Of a stretch of DNA of 37,949 bases, positions 14,755-22,827 are shown piece by piece. Under the pieces are notes generated by a model. That model was given only the letters and a program-made list of their open reading frames with translations, was not told where the DNA came from and ran no database searches. A program made the translations under genes and the position numbers. The DNA is from an archaeon (GTDB lineage Archaea > Thermoproteota > Nitrososphaeria > Nitrososphaerales > UBA183): contig JAJYNM010000078.1 in assembly GCA_021786335.1 (NCBI GenBank), positions 1-37,949 on the forward strand, written 5' to 3'. Numbering within the stretch: the first letter of the stretch is position 1; each line of letters starts with the position of its first letter.

Positions 14755-15975
14755 CTATGAGTACGCCTCGAAGCCCTTCCCGAGGGCGCCCAGCGCGAGC
14801 TTCTGCTCCATGATCTCGTTGGCCCCTTCGTATATCATTGTGACCCTGGTGTCCGCGAAGTGCCTCGCTGGCCTGTTCTCGAGAGAGTAGCCGTTCCCCC
14901 CGAATATCTGCACCGTCCTGTTGGCGGCGTCGAAGGACGCATTGGCCGCGAAGTACTTCGCCCGGGCACATGCCAGGTCCGTGGCGTCCCTAAGCTCGAC
15001 GCTACGGGAGTCCTCTTCGTACTTCTGCTTGACGTATGCAGCCTTAAGGAGAAGCAGCCTGGCCGCCTCCAGGTTCGTGGCGATCAACCCGATGTGCCTC
15101 TGGACCAGCTGGTGCTTGCCTATCACCTTGCCGTGTTGGAACCTCACCCCGGCGTACTTCACCGCCTCGTCGAGGCAGTCCTGCATGACACCTACGCAGC
15201 CGGCGGCCACGCTCAGCCTGCCATTCATCAGCCCGGAAAGGGCGACGGACATCCCCTTCCCTGGTGGACCCAGGACGTCCTCTTTGGAGACCTCGACCTT
15301 GTCGAGGTACAGGGTGGAGGTGTCGGCCGTGGGGAGCCCGAGTTTGTGTGGTATGAGCTCAGCCTTGAACCCTGGGCTCGCGGTGTCTACTATGAACCCA
15401 TGCATCCCATCCCTCTTCCCTTTGGGGTAGGCGAAGACCAGGACGTATTTCGAAGACGAGCCCAGCGAGATCCACGTCTTCTGACCGGAGATCTGGTACC
15501 TCCCTCCCTTCTCCTCGAATGAGGTGGAGAGGGAGGCGGGGTCGCTCCCTGCGTTGGGCTCCGTTAGCCCAAAGGCGAGTATGGCGTCACCCTTGGTGGC
15601 AGGGGTGAGTATGCGGGCCTTCTGCTCCTCGGTCCCCCAATGCTGGACAGTCATCTGGCCGAGCGCCATGTGCACGGAGAAGAACGTCCTCACCCCGGTC
15701 CCTTCCCTTCCTATCCTCTCGATGGCCAGGGCATAGGTCACCATGTCCGCCCCCTGGCCGTCCCCGTACTTCCTGGAGACAGGGAGGCCCAGGAGGTGCG
15801 CCCTGGCGAAGAACGGCCTGATCTGGTCGTTGACCCTGTGCTCAAGATAGTACCTGTCTTCGATCGGCCTGAACTCCTTGCACGCCCTGTCGACCTGCTC
15901 CAGGATCATCGACTGCTCTTCTGAGACGTCGAAGTTCATCTTCGAGAGTTTCACAAACTCGTCCTGCTCAGGCAT
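14755..15975 (-). CDS. Acyl-CoA dehydrogenase
   Basis: A full 406-residue flavoenzyme of the acyl-CoA dehydrogenase family. It has the FAD-binding signature LAFGLTEPNAGSDPAS (about 130-145), GQKTWISLGS, the C-terminal dimer/FAD stretch VQIFGGNGY, and IYEGANEIME, whose Glu is at the position of the catalytic base in SCAD/MCAD-type enzymes. It makes trans-2-enoyl-CoA and passes electrons to ETF. The gene starts directly after the mutase small subunit (ATG 15975 against that gene's stop at 15976) and is last in the icmA-icmB-acd order. With an isobutyryl-CoA-type mutase upstream, butyryl-CoA or isobutyryl-CoA is a reasonable substrate guess, but chain length cannot be read from sequence. Confidence 0.9.
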   Translation of the reverse strand: MPEQDEFVKLSKMNFDVSEEQSMILEQVDRACKEFRPIEDRYYLEHRVNDQIRPFFARAHLLGLPVSRKYGDGQGADMVTYALAIERIGREGTGVRTFFSVHMALGQMTVQHWGTEEQKARILTPATKGDAILAFGLTEPNAGSDPASLSTSFEEKGGRYQISGQKTWISLGSSSKYVLVFAYPKGKRDGMHGFIVDTASPGFKAELIPHKLGLPTADTSTLYLDKVEVSKEDVLGPPGKGMSVALSGLMNGRLSVAAGCVGVMQDCLDEAVKYAGVRFQHGKVIGKHQLVQRHIGLIATNLEAARLLLLKAAYVKQKYEEDSRSVELRDATDLACARAKYFAANASFDAANRTVQIFGGNGYSLENRPARHFADTRVTMIYEGANEIMEQKLALGALGKGFEAYS

Positions 15976-16437
15976 CTAATCCTTCCACCTCTCCTTGCTG
16001 ACGCGGCTTCTCACATGCTCCACTATCTCCTCAAACGAGCTTCCAGGGCCGTACAAACCCGTTATCCCTAAGCTCCGCAGCTTCGGTTTGTCCTCCTCGG
16101 GGATTATGCCTCCTCCGACCACGACGATTCTCTCGCCTCCTTTCTTCTCCAGGAACTTCTTCACTTTCGGGAAAGTCGTCATGTGAGCGCCGTTGAGGAG
16201 AGACAGGGCCACCACGTCTACGTCCTCGTCCACCGCCATCTGGGCGACCTGCTCCGGGGACGGCAGCAGCCCGCTGTAGATCACCTCCATCCCCGCGTCC
16301 CTGAACGCCCGGGCGAGGACCAGGGCGCCCCTGTCATGGCCGTCGAGCCCGGGTTTGGCGACCAGTATCCTGATCTTCCTCTGGAGGGCTGCGGCTTTCC
16401 TCGGCAAGCTGGTTTCCACGGGGCTGAAGGGATTCAA
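15976..16437 (-). CDS. icmB: B12-binding small subunit of acyl-CoA mutase
   Basis: A 153-residue cobalamin-binding domain. The base-off/His-on signature DGHDRG follows ILVAKPGL, then LSLLNGAHMTTFPKV and VVVGGGIIPEED, all in the order known from MCM/ICM/HCM B12 domains. It supplies adenosylcobalamin to the large subunit encoded 55 bases upstream. Split mutases (separate small subunit of about 140-150 residues) occur in archaeal MCM, IcmAB and HcmAB. The name icmB follows the large subunit's active-site residues and is inference. The first 20 residues before KIRILVAKPG are not conserved, so the true start could be internal. Confidence 0.85.
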   Translation of the reverse strand: MNPFSPVETSLPRKAAALQRKIRILVAKPGLDGHDRGALVLARAFRDAGMEVIYSGLLPSPEQVAQMAVDEDVDVVALSLLNGAHMTTFPKVKKFLEKKGGERIVVVGGGIIPEEDKPKLRSLGITGLYGPGSSFEEIVEHVRSRVSKERWKD

Positions 16438-16492
16438 AACCTTTTGCAGCTCCGCCCGTCCGGGCGGCTCTCCGCTGGGTCCCCTGCGCCTT

Positions 16493-18250
16493 CTATAGCA
16501 GCATGGGCTCTTTATATGAGCCCCAGACCCTCCGGCCGACTCCCATCACCTCTCCGAGGGTCGCGTAGCGCATCACCGCCTCCAGCATCGGGTACATGGC
16601 GTTCGCGACGTCGGTTTCGAATGCCTTCTCCAACTTCGCCAGGGCTGCCCTCACCTTAGCCTCGTCCCTCTCCCTCTTGACCGCGGCAAGGCGCTTCGCC
16701 TGCGCCCTCTGGGCCCTGAAGTCTATCTTCAGCGTGTCTATCGGCTCCTTCTCCAGTTTCGCGTACTTGTTCACCCCTACCACCAGGTCCTTCCCCTCCT
16801 CGACCCTCTTGGACAGCCTGTAGGAGTTCTCCGCTATCTCGCGCTGGAGGTAACCGGTCTTGACAGCCTTCAGGAGTCCCCCTGCCGCATCTATCCTGTC
16901 GAAGTATTTGTACGCCTCCTCCTCCAGCTGCTCCGTGAGCCACTCGACGTAGTATGAGCCCCCGAGCGGGTCGATCACCTTGGGCACCCCGGTCTCCTCG
17001 GCGATGACCTGCTGGGTCCGAAGCGCCACCTCCGCGGCCTGCTCGGTTGGGAGCGCCCAGGCCTCGTCGTAGGAGTTGGTGTGCAGGGACTGAGTCCCTC
17101 CCAGGACCGCCGCCAGTGCTTCGATGGAGGTCCTCACGACGTTGTTGAGCGGCTGCTGCCATGTCAAGGACGCACCAGAGGTCTGCGTATGGAACCTCAT
17201 GTGCAGACTCCTCTTGTCTTTCACACCATACTTCTCCCTGAGGACGGTCGCCCATATCCTCCTCGCCGCCCTGAACTTCGCTATCTCCTCGAAGAAGTCC
17301 ATGGTCGAGTTGAAGAAGAAGCTCAGGCGCGGGGCGAACTGCTCCGCCTTCAGCCCGGCCTCCAAGCCGAGATCCACGTACCCGAACCCGTCTGCGAGCG
17401 TGAATGCCAGCTCTTGGACGGCGCTGGAGCCCGCTTCCCTGATGTGGTAGCCGCTGACACTGATGTAGTTCCAGAGTGGCATCTCCTTGGTGGCGAACAC
17501 CATCAGGTCCCTGACGAGCCTTAGGTGAGCCTCGGGGGGGTAGGCCCACTCCTTCTGTGCGATGTACTCTTTGAGCATGTCCGCCTGTACCGTCCCCCTG
17601 AGCCTGGACATAGGGACCCCCTGCTTCTTTGCCACCCCGGCGTACATAGCCGTGAGGACCGTGGCCGGCGCGTTGATTGTCATCGACGTGCTGACCTTCC
17701 CGAGGGGGATGCCGCGGAAGATCACTTCCATGTCCCTGAGCGACGAGACGTTGACTCCGCACCTCCCCACCTCGCCGTGCGCCCTCTCGTGGTCGCAGTC
17801 GTAGCCGTAGAGGGTGGGCATGTCGAAGGCAATGCTGAGCCCTGTCTCCCCGTGGTCGAGCAGCATCTTCAGTCTCTTGTTGGTGTCCTCCGGGGTGCCG
17901 AACCCTGAGAACATCCTCATGGTCCAGAGCCGCCCTCCGTACATGTCCGGATAGATTCCCCTGAGGAATGGGTAGACTCCCGGGAACCCCTGACTGGAGT
18001 AGTCAGCGTCGGCAACGTCGGCCGGTGTGTACAGCGGTTTGACAGGTATCCCGGACGCCGTCTGGACCTCTCTCCCTCCCTCCGGACGATCGTCTGTCCA
18101 CTCTTTGTAGACCGCCTTCTCCCACTGCTTCAGCCCCTCTCTGACCTGTTCCATCGCTTTGGCGTCGTAGAGGGTCCCCTTTCTCGAGCGCCCCTCGACC
18201 ACGGACCTCGCCTTCTTACCCCAGTAGGGGTCCTTCCCTCCTCTCAGCAT
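16493..18250 (-). CDS. icmA: B12-dependent acyl-CoA mutase large subunit, isobutyryl-CoA-mutase type
   Basis: The 585-residue catalytic TIM-barrel subunit is complete: PFLRGIYPDMY, GLSIAFDMPTLYGYD, SISGYH-like SVSGYHIREAGSS, QSLHTNSYDEA and VIDPLGGSYYVE. In methylmalonyl-CoA mutase, specificity residues are Tyr89 (RQYAGF) and Arg207 (MVRN). Here the equivalents are Phe114 (RMFSGF) and Gln232 (IAQK), the pair of isobutyryl-CoA mutase, with the same 118-residue spacing. The Asp117 of 2-hydroxyisobutyryl-CoA mutase is Ala here. So isobutyryl/n-butyryl-CoA is the best guess. I choose ATG 18250; the longer open frame upstream is antisense to meaB. It is followed by the small subunit and an acyl-CoA dehydrogenase. 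Automated tools would call it methylmalonyl-CoA mutase. Confidence 0.8.
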   Translation of the reverse strand: MLRGGKDPYWGKKARSVVEGRSRKGTLYDAKAMEQVREGLKQWEKAVYKEWTDDRPEGGREVQTASGIPVKPLYTPADVADADYSSQGFPGVYPFLRGIYPDMYGGRLWTMRMFSGFGTPEDTNKRLKMLLDHGETGLSIAFDMPTLYGYDCDHERAHGEVGRCGVNVSSLRDMEVIFRGIPLGKVSTSMTINAPATVLTAMYAGVAKKQGVPMSRLRGTVQADMLKEYIAQKEWAYPPEAHLRLVRDLMVFATKEMPLWNYISVSGYHIREAGSSAVQELAFTLADGFGYVDLGLEAGLKAEQFAPRLSFFFNSTMDFFEEIAKFRAARRIWATVLREKYGVKDKRSLHMRFHTQTSGASLTWQQPLNNVVRTSIEALAAVLGGTQSLHTNSYDEAWALPTEQAAEVALRTQQVIAEETGVPKVIDPLGGSYYVEWLTEQLEEEAYKYFDRIDAAGGLLKAVKTGYLQREIAENSYRLSKRVEEGKDLVVGVNKYAKLEKEPIDTLKIDFRAQRAQAKRLAAVKRERDEAKVRAALAKLEKAFETDVANAMYPMLEAVMRYATLGEVMGVGRRVWGSYKEPMLL

Positions 18251-19244
18251 GCCAGGTGGGACCGCCCGCCGCCCAGAGATAAAGAATCCTCTTCGAACCG
18301 ATAAAAGTGCCCCGGCCGACGGAGCTGCCACGGCATCAAAATACGCGAAGCTCGCTGCGGCCGTCCGGAGGGGGGACAGAGCCGCTCTCGCGAAGGCGAT
18401 CACCGTGGCCGAAGACGACCCGGAGCGCGCCTCAGAGATTCTGGCGCGGCTGGGCGTCCCAGGCAGGGCGTTCGTGGTCGGCGTCACGGGCCCGCCCGGG
18501 ACAGGCAAGAGCACCCTAGTGGACCGCCTCATCGAGTCATACCGCACCCTGGGGCTCAAGGTGGGGGTCGTCGCCGTGGACCCCAGCAGCCCGTTCACCG
18601 GCGGCGCGCTCCTCGGGGACAGGATACGGATGACGAAGCATACCGGGGACATGGGGGTGTTCATTCGCAGCATGGCTTCCAGAGGTTGGACCGGTGGTCT
18701 GTCCAGGGCCACGTCCCAGGCCATCAGGCTGATGGACGCGGCAGGGTTCGATATCGTGATCCTCGAGACGGTAGGCATAGGCCAGTCGGACATCGAGGTC
18801 ATCGGGGTCTCTCACGCTGTCGTGGTGGTCATCATGCCCGGGCTAGGCGACGGGGTCCAGGCTTCGAAGGCCGGGCTGATGGAAGTGGGAGACGTCTACG
18901 TGGTGAACAAGGCGGACCTCGAGGGGGCCGACGCCATGGTCGTGAACCTCCTTTCGCTCTTCCGCGGCGGGGCCCGCTCCCCGCCAGTGCTGAAGGTCTC
19001 AGCCCTCTCGGGGGAAGGGGTCGAGGCCCTTCAGAGCGCCATAGACGAGGCCAGGTCAAAGTTCGCATCTGGGGATTCCGGACTCAGGTTGAGGGGGATT
19101 CGCGGGATGATAGTCGAGACAGCCCGGGGGGCGGTCCTGGCCAAGCTCGCTTCGGTCTCCGAGGCCAAAGCCGAGAAACTGGCGGAGCAGGTCATGGCAG
19201 GGAGGCTGAGCGTCGAAGCCGCTGCCGAGCGCCTGGCCCGCTAG
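18249..19244 (+). CDS. meaB: MeaB/ArgK-type G3E GTPase, mutase chaperone
   Basis: A 331-residue P-loop GTPase with Walker A GPPGTGKST (81-89), DPSSPFTGGALLGDRIRM, ETVGIGQSD (switch region) and NKAD base recognition, all diagnostic of MeaB/ArgK. MeaB gates adenosylcobalamin loading and protects B12 mutases. It is divergent from icmA. The only usable start before the conserved KLAAAVRRGDR is the ATG at 18249, which overlaps the icmA ATG in one CATG. The first 33 residues are not family-like and contain AT-rich promoter-like sequence, so a non-standard start further in is possible. The 3' end overlaps the citrate synthase gene by 4 bases, tail to tail. Confidence 0.88.
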   Translation: MPGGTARRPEIKNPLRTDKSAPADGAATASKYAKLAAAVRRGDRAALAKAITVAEDDPERASEILARLGVPGRAFVVGVTGPPGTGKSTLVDRLIESYRTLGLKVGVVAVDPSSPFTGGALLGDRIRMTKHTGDMGVFIRSMASRGWTGGLSRATSQAIRLMDAAGFDIVILETVGIGQSDIEVIGVSHAVVVVIMPGLGDGVQASKAGLMEVGDVYVVNKADLEGADAMVVNLLSLFRGGARSPPVLKVSALSGEGVEALQSAIDEARSKFASGDSGLRLRGIRGMIVETARGAVLAKLASVSEAKAEKLAEQVMAGRLSVEAAAERLAR

Positions 19245-20368
19245 GGCTCCCTTTCGCCGATCGGCTTGTAGGTCAACCCAGTCGGCCCGACGTAAGTCGA
19301 ATCAGGGCGGATCAGCTTGTTCTCATCCACCTGCTCGTTGTAGTGGGCCATCCAGCCGAAGACCCTGCTCGCCGCGAAGATAGGGGTGTAGAGGGGAATC
19401 TCGATCCCCAGCAGGTAGAATATAGGGGCCGCGTAGTAGTCCAGGTTCGGAGGTATCCTCTTCCTCTCCCACATCTCCATCTCGACCGCATCGCAGACCC
19501 TGTAGATGCCGTCGTCCCCCCCGCGCTTCTGGACCATCTCCCTAAGGTACTGCTTGCAAAGCCTTGCCCGGGGGTCGAATTTCTTGTAGACCCTGTGACC
19601 GAACCCCATCAGCTTCTTCCCCTGTTTGACTGCAGAGTCCACGAACTCCTTGGCGTTGCCGGGGTCATCGACCTGCAGGAGCATGTCCATGGCGGCCTCG
19701 TTGGCCCCGCCATGGAGCGGCCCCTTCAGCGAAGCCAGACCTGCCGAGGCGGCGGCGTAGGGATCTGCAAGCGTCGACGCCACGACCCTGACCGTGAATG
19801 TCGACGCGTTCATGTCGTGCTCCATGTAGAAAATTAACACCCGCTCGAAGACCCATCGCTCGAACTTGGTCGCCTCTCTCGGAGTCAGCATCGAAAGGAG
19901 GGCGTCTGCGAACCCCTGCCCTTCCACGGGGAGCCTGGGCGCCCCCCCTGCCGGGACCCTGCGGCTGTTGGCCGCCAGGACAGCCATCTTTGACTCGATG
20001 GAGCGCTGCCGGCCAGGCCCGGACCTCTCTGGGTCGATGCTCCCGAGGGCAGACACGCCGGTCCGTATGACGTCGATGGGGTGTGACCCGGGGCCGAGCG
20101 ACCTCATGATCCCGAAGACCTCGGCATCCACCTTGGAGAGGGCGGCGAGGCCGGCTGCGAAGTCCCTCAGCTCGCCGTGCGTGGGGAGTTTCCCGATGAG
20201 CACAAGGTAAGCAGTCTCCTCGAAGGTCGCCTTGGCCGCCAGTTCGCCTATAGGATACCCTCTGTAGACGAGGCCCCCGTCGGGGGTGCTCTTCGAAATG
20301 TGGGTGTCGCTGACAGACACACCGGCCAGACCTCTAGGCGCCTTGATGGCCCCCCCCGGCTCGGTCAT
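19241..20368 (-). CDS. Citrate synthase / 2-methylcitrate synthase
   Basis: A 375-residue citrate synthase-fold enzyme. The catalytic triad is visible: His219 (GPLHGGANE), His258 (GFGHRVYK) and Asp310 (PPNLDYY), with substrate-binding EHDMNASTF near 183-191. The short form is typical of archaeal and PrpC-type enzymes. Its start overlaps the stop of the preceding lyase gene in an ATGA. Pairing with a 2-methylisocitrate-lyase-like gene suggests 2-methylcitrate synthase (propionyl-CoA plus oxaloacetate), but many such enzymes accept acetyl-CoA, so a TCA role is possible. No 2-methylcitrate dehydratase gene is in the window. Confidence 0.88.
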   Translation of the reverse strand: MTEPGGAIKAPRGLAGVSVSDTHISKSTPDGGLVYRGYPIGELAAKATFEETAYLVLIGKLPTHGELRDFAAGLAALSKVDAEVFGIMRSLGPGSHPIDVIRTGVSALGSIDPERSGPGRQRSIESKMAVLAANSRRVPAGGAPRLPVEGQGFADALLSMLTPREATKFERWVFERVLIFYMEHDMNASTFTVRVVASTLADPYAAASAGLASLKGPLHGGANEAAMDMLLQVDDPGNAKEFVDSAVKQGKKLMGFGHRVYKKFDPRARLCKQYLREMVQKRGGDDGIYRVCDAVEMEMWERKRIPPNLDYYAAPIFYLLGIEIPLYTPIFAASRVFGWMAHYNEQVDENKLIRPDSTYVGPTGLTYKPIGEREP

Positions 20369-21273
20369 CTTCTTCGCCCCATCAGTTCCCTCGCCGCCTT
20401 CATTGCCTTCTCGTCTGCCTCCTCAAACCTGTAGTAGTCAATCAGGTCGTAGAACTCTTGCCTGGACATGAGCGAGTCCAACATGCCCTTCTGCGTCCCA
20501 CTCTCCCTCAGGCCCATGAATGCGGCCTTCACGGCCTTCATCGCCGCCCTGAAGGCGGTTACCGGGAAGATGACCACGTTGTATCCCATAGCCTGGAACT
20601 CCGCAGCAGAAAGGTATGGCGTCTTGCCGAACTCCGTCATGTTGGCCATGAGCGGTACCCTGACCTTCTGCCTCATCTCTTTGAATTCCTCCTTGCTCTC
20701 CAGGGCCTCGGGGAATATCATGTCGGCCCCCGCGTCTGCGTAGGCGACGGCCCTCTCCACAGCGCCCTCCATCCCCTCCACGCCCCTCGCGTCTGTCCTG
20801 GCGATGACCATCAGCTTCCCGCCTGCCGCCCCCTTCGCAGAAACTAGCTTCTTCACCATCTCGTCGGCGTCCACCAGCTCCTTCCCATCGAGGTGCCCAC
20901 AGCGCTTCGGTAGGACCTGGTCCTCGATGTGGATCGCGGCAACCCCGGCGGTCACCATCTCCTCGACGGTCCGTGCGACGTTGAGCGCCTCGCCAAACCC
21001 CGTGTCCGCGTCGACTATGAGCGGGATTGAGACCCTTGATGTGATCTGGCGCGATGCCTGCGCCACCTCGCTGAGGGTGGTTATCCCGAGGTCCGGGAGC
21101 GCCAGAAGGTTCGAGAACCCGGCCCCCGAGAAGTATATCGCCCTGAACCCTGACTTCTCAGCGAGCTTGGCGACGGCCGGGCTGAACACCCCCGGTGCCA
21201 CCACCGTCCTCTTACCAGAGACCAACCTCCTCAGGCTGTCCGCTTGCGACGGCATCTCCTGATCACCCACCAC
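20365..21273 (-). CDS. prpB: 2-methylisocitrate lyase-like enzyme (ICL/PEP mutase superfamily)
   Basis: A 302-residue TIM-barrel of the isocitrate lyase/PEP mutase superfamily. The Mg-binding loop DADTGFG is at 88-94, IEDQ at 116-119 and the lyase signature KRCGH at 123-127 with the catalytic Cys; PLMANMTEFGKTP follows. KRCGH with short length is characteristic of PrpB, which splits 2-methylisocitrate to pyruvate and succinate. Starts are GTG 21273, preceded by GGAGGT, or ATG 21255; the second is nearer the usual family start. It is first in a two-gene operon with the citrate synthase. Other activities of the superfamily cannot be excluded. Confidence 0.82.
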   Translation of the reverse strand: MVGDQEMPSQADSLRRLVSGKRTVVAPGVFSPAVAKLAEKSGFRAIYFSGAGFSNLLALPDLGITTLSEVAQASRQITSRVSIPLIVDADTGFGEALNVARTVEEMVTAGVAAIHIEDQVLPKRCGHLDGKELVDADEMVKKLVSAKGAAGGKLMVIARTDARGVEGMEGAVERAVAYADAGADMIFPEALESKEEFKEMRQKVRVPLMANMTEFGKTPYLSAAEFQAMGYNVVIFPVTAFRAAMKAVKAAFMGLRESGTQKGMLDSLMSRQEFYDLIDYYRFEEADEKAMKAARELMGRRR

Positions 21274-21308
21274 GCTTCTGCGACCTCCTTTAGAGTTTCG
21301 GCGCCAGT

Positions 21309-21317
21309 GTTAAATTC
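21309..21317. promoter_or_regulatory. Shared TATA-like box between prpB and a hydrolase gene
   Basis: GTTAAATTC is the only AT-rich island in this 65-base divergent gap. It is about 26 bases before the hydrolase GTG at 21339 and about 40 before the prpB GTG at 21273. Confidence 0.45.
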
Positions 21318-21338
21318 GCCCGCCGGCGCGTCCAAGCT

Positions 21339-22070
21339 GTGCTGGGATTCACCGCCCACGACGCCCCTTACGGCGTCGTGCTGGTCCACGGCGCTGGTGG
21401 CAACAACCTCCTTTGGCGGAGGACCATGCAGTACCTCTCGGGCGGGTCGAAAGCGTTCGCCGTCAACCTCCCTGGCCACCCAGCCGGAGAGATCACGTGC
21501 AGGAACGTAGACAACTACGTCGAGTCCCTGCATGGGTTCATAGCCGAGAGCGGCCTCGAGAGGCCCGCTGTCTGCGGCCACTCCATGGGGGGCGCCATAG
21601 CCATGGCGTACGCCATCGCGCACCCGGACGACCTAGGCGGTCTGGTCCTCGTGAGCACTGGGGCCAAGCTCGAAGTGAACCAGAAGATCCTGGACGGGTT
21701 GAAGGCCCGGCCCATGGACACCATCGAGAGGGTGATAACCCCGTGGAGCTTCAACGCGATTGACCTCGGGCTGGGGAGGGAAGCCCGGACTGCGCTCTCT
21801 ATATCCAACTTGCCCGTCTTCCTTAACGACTATCTCGCATGCGAGGGGTTCGACGTCCGCTCCCAGCTGTCGAAGATCTCTGCAAGGACTCTCGTCATCT
21901 GCGGAGACAAGGACAGGATGACACCTCCCAGCTGGTCCCGGTACCTCAGCGCGAACATACCCGGGTCCGAGCTGCGATTAGTAGAAGACTCGGGGCACAT
22001 GCTCCCGCTGGAGAAGCCCGGCGCCCTGGGCCGGATCCTGCAGGCCTTCCTCTCGACGCTCAGTCGGTGA
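21339..22070 (+). CDS. Alpha/beta hydrolase
   Basis: A 243-residue alpha/beta hydrolase. The oxyanion region is LVHGAGGNN, the nucleophile elbow GHSMGG places Ser at residue 82, the acid is in CGDKDRMTP and the His in DSGHMLPLEKP. The cap segment between about 125 and 170 is short. Such enzymes hydrolyse esters or C-C bonds; substrate not readable. The start is GTG at 21339, placed by the TATA-like box and by the lack of an upstream alternative. It converges with the GPN GTPase gene, overlapping its 3' end by 11 bases. Confidence 0.88.
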   Translation: MLGFTAHDAPYGVVLVHGAGGNNLLWRRTMQYLSGGSKAFAVNLPGHPAGEITCRNVDNYVESLHGFIAESGLERPAVCGHSMGGAIAMAYAIAHPDDLGGLVLVSTGAKLEVNQKILDGLKARPMDTIERVITPWSFNAIDLGLGREARTALSISNLPVFLNDYLACEGFDVRSQLSKISARTLVICGDKDRMTPPSWSRYLSANIPGSELRLVEDSGHMLPLEKPGALGRILQAFLSTLSR

Positions 22071-22818
22071 ACTCTTCGCCGCCGCGCGCTATCCTCGTCA
22101 TCTCCCCCACGAGGGCTATCATCCCCTCCTGTGTGGTGGACGAGACCGGGTAGAGGTCCGTGCCGAAGGAGAGCCGTCTTATGCTCCTGAAAAGCTCTGA
22201 GTAGAGCGAATACTGCTCGCCGTCTTTGGTCGCTGAAAGCGCGTCTTCGAAGATCTTGGTGTCCTTGCTCCATTCGGTGATGCGCTTCACGCCGTCCCTG
22301 GCTATGTCCCTCTTCGTCAGGACTGTTATCTTTGGGACCTTCAGCCTGAGCCCCACGGACGCCGAGAGGAGTGCCAGAGACAGGAAATTTGATGGGGTGC
22401 TCGCCAGGAGTGGGTCTAGGAGGAAGAGCAGGACCTTCGAGTCTGCCCTCGTCTCACCCACTATGAACTCGCCGCTCTCCCTGAAGGCGAAGAGCTCAGT
22501 CTGTCCTGGGGTGTCCACTATCACGTTCTCGGCCCTGAACGAGTCGATCTCGTCCTGAATCTCGGCGAGCTTCGTCGCGGTGAGGTCCGCCGCCATTATC
22601 AGGGCCCCGTTGGGACCGAGGCCGTAATCCTGCATCACCTCCTGGAGCTGGACCTTGTCCCGCACGTCCACATCGGGGTCGTAAGGGAGTTCGACCACGC
22701 CGGGGTCTAGGTTGACAGCTATGGCGTCCTCGCCTCTGTTGACGTACCAGTTCTTCAGGGCACCGGTGAGGAGGGATTTCCCTGACCCCGCCGTCCCCGT
22801 TACGAAGGTGACTTCCAT
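22060..22818 (-). CDS. GPN-loop GTPase
   Basis: A 252-residue GTPase with Walker A GTAGSGKS (8-15), the family-defining Gly-Pro-Asn loop in GLGPNGAL (68-70), DTPGQTELF as G3 and TKRD as G4. In eukaryotes GPN proteins assemble RNA polymerase II; archaea usually have one homologue whose role is presumed similar. The ATG at 22818 begins the family's N-terminal strand directly. It lies 9 bases downstream of the CinA-like gene on the same strand, so the two probably share a transcript. Confidence 0.92.
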   Translation of the reverse strand: MEVTFVTGTAGSGKSLLTGALKNWYVNRGEDAIAVNLDPGVVELPYDPDVDVRDKVQLQEVMQDYGLGPNGALIMAADLTATKLAEIQDEIDSFRAENVIVDTPGQTELFAFRESGEFIVGETRADSKVLLFLLDPLLASTPSNFLSLALLSASVGLRLKVPKITVLTKRDIARDGVKRITEWSKDTKIFEDALSATKDGEQYSLYSELFRSIRRLSFGTDLYPVSSTTQEGMIALVGEMTRIARGGEEFTD

Positions 22819-22827
22819 GTACTATCC

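Noticed and set aside
16493..18250. Calling the mutase methylmalonyl-CoA mutase
   Set aside because: The overall fold allows it, but the two substrate-selecting residues are Phe and Gln, not Tyr and Arg.
18307..18519. GTG at 18307 as the MeaB start
   Set aside because: It is in a different frame from the GTPase.
18251..18802. Long upstream extension of the mutase frame
   Set aside because: It is antisense to the conserved GTPase domain of meaB, an artefact of high GC content.
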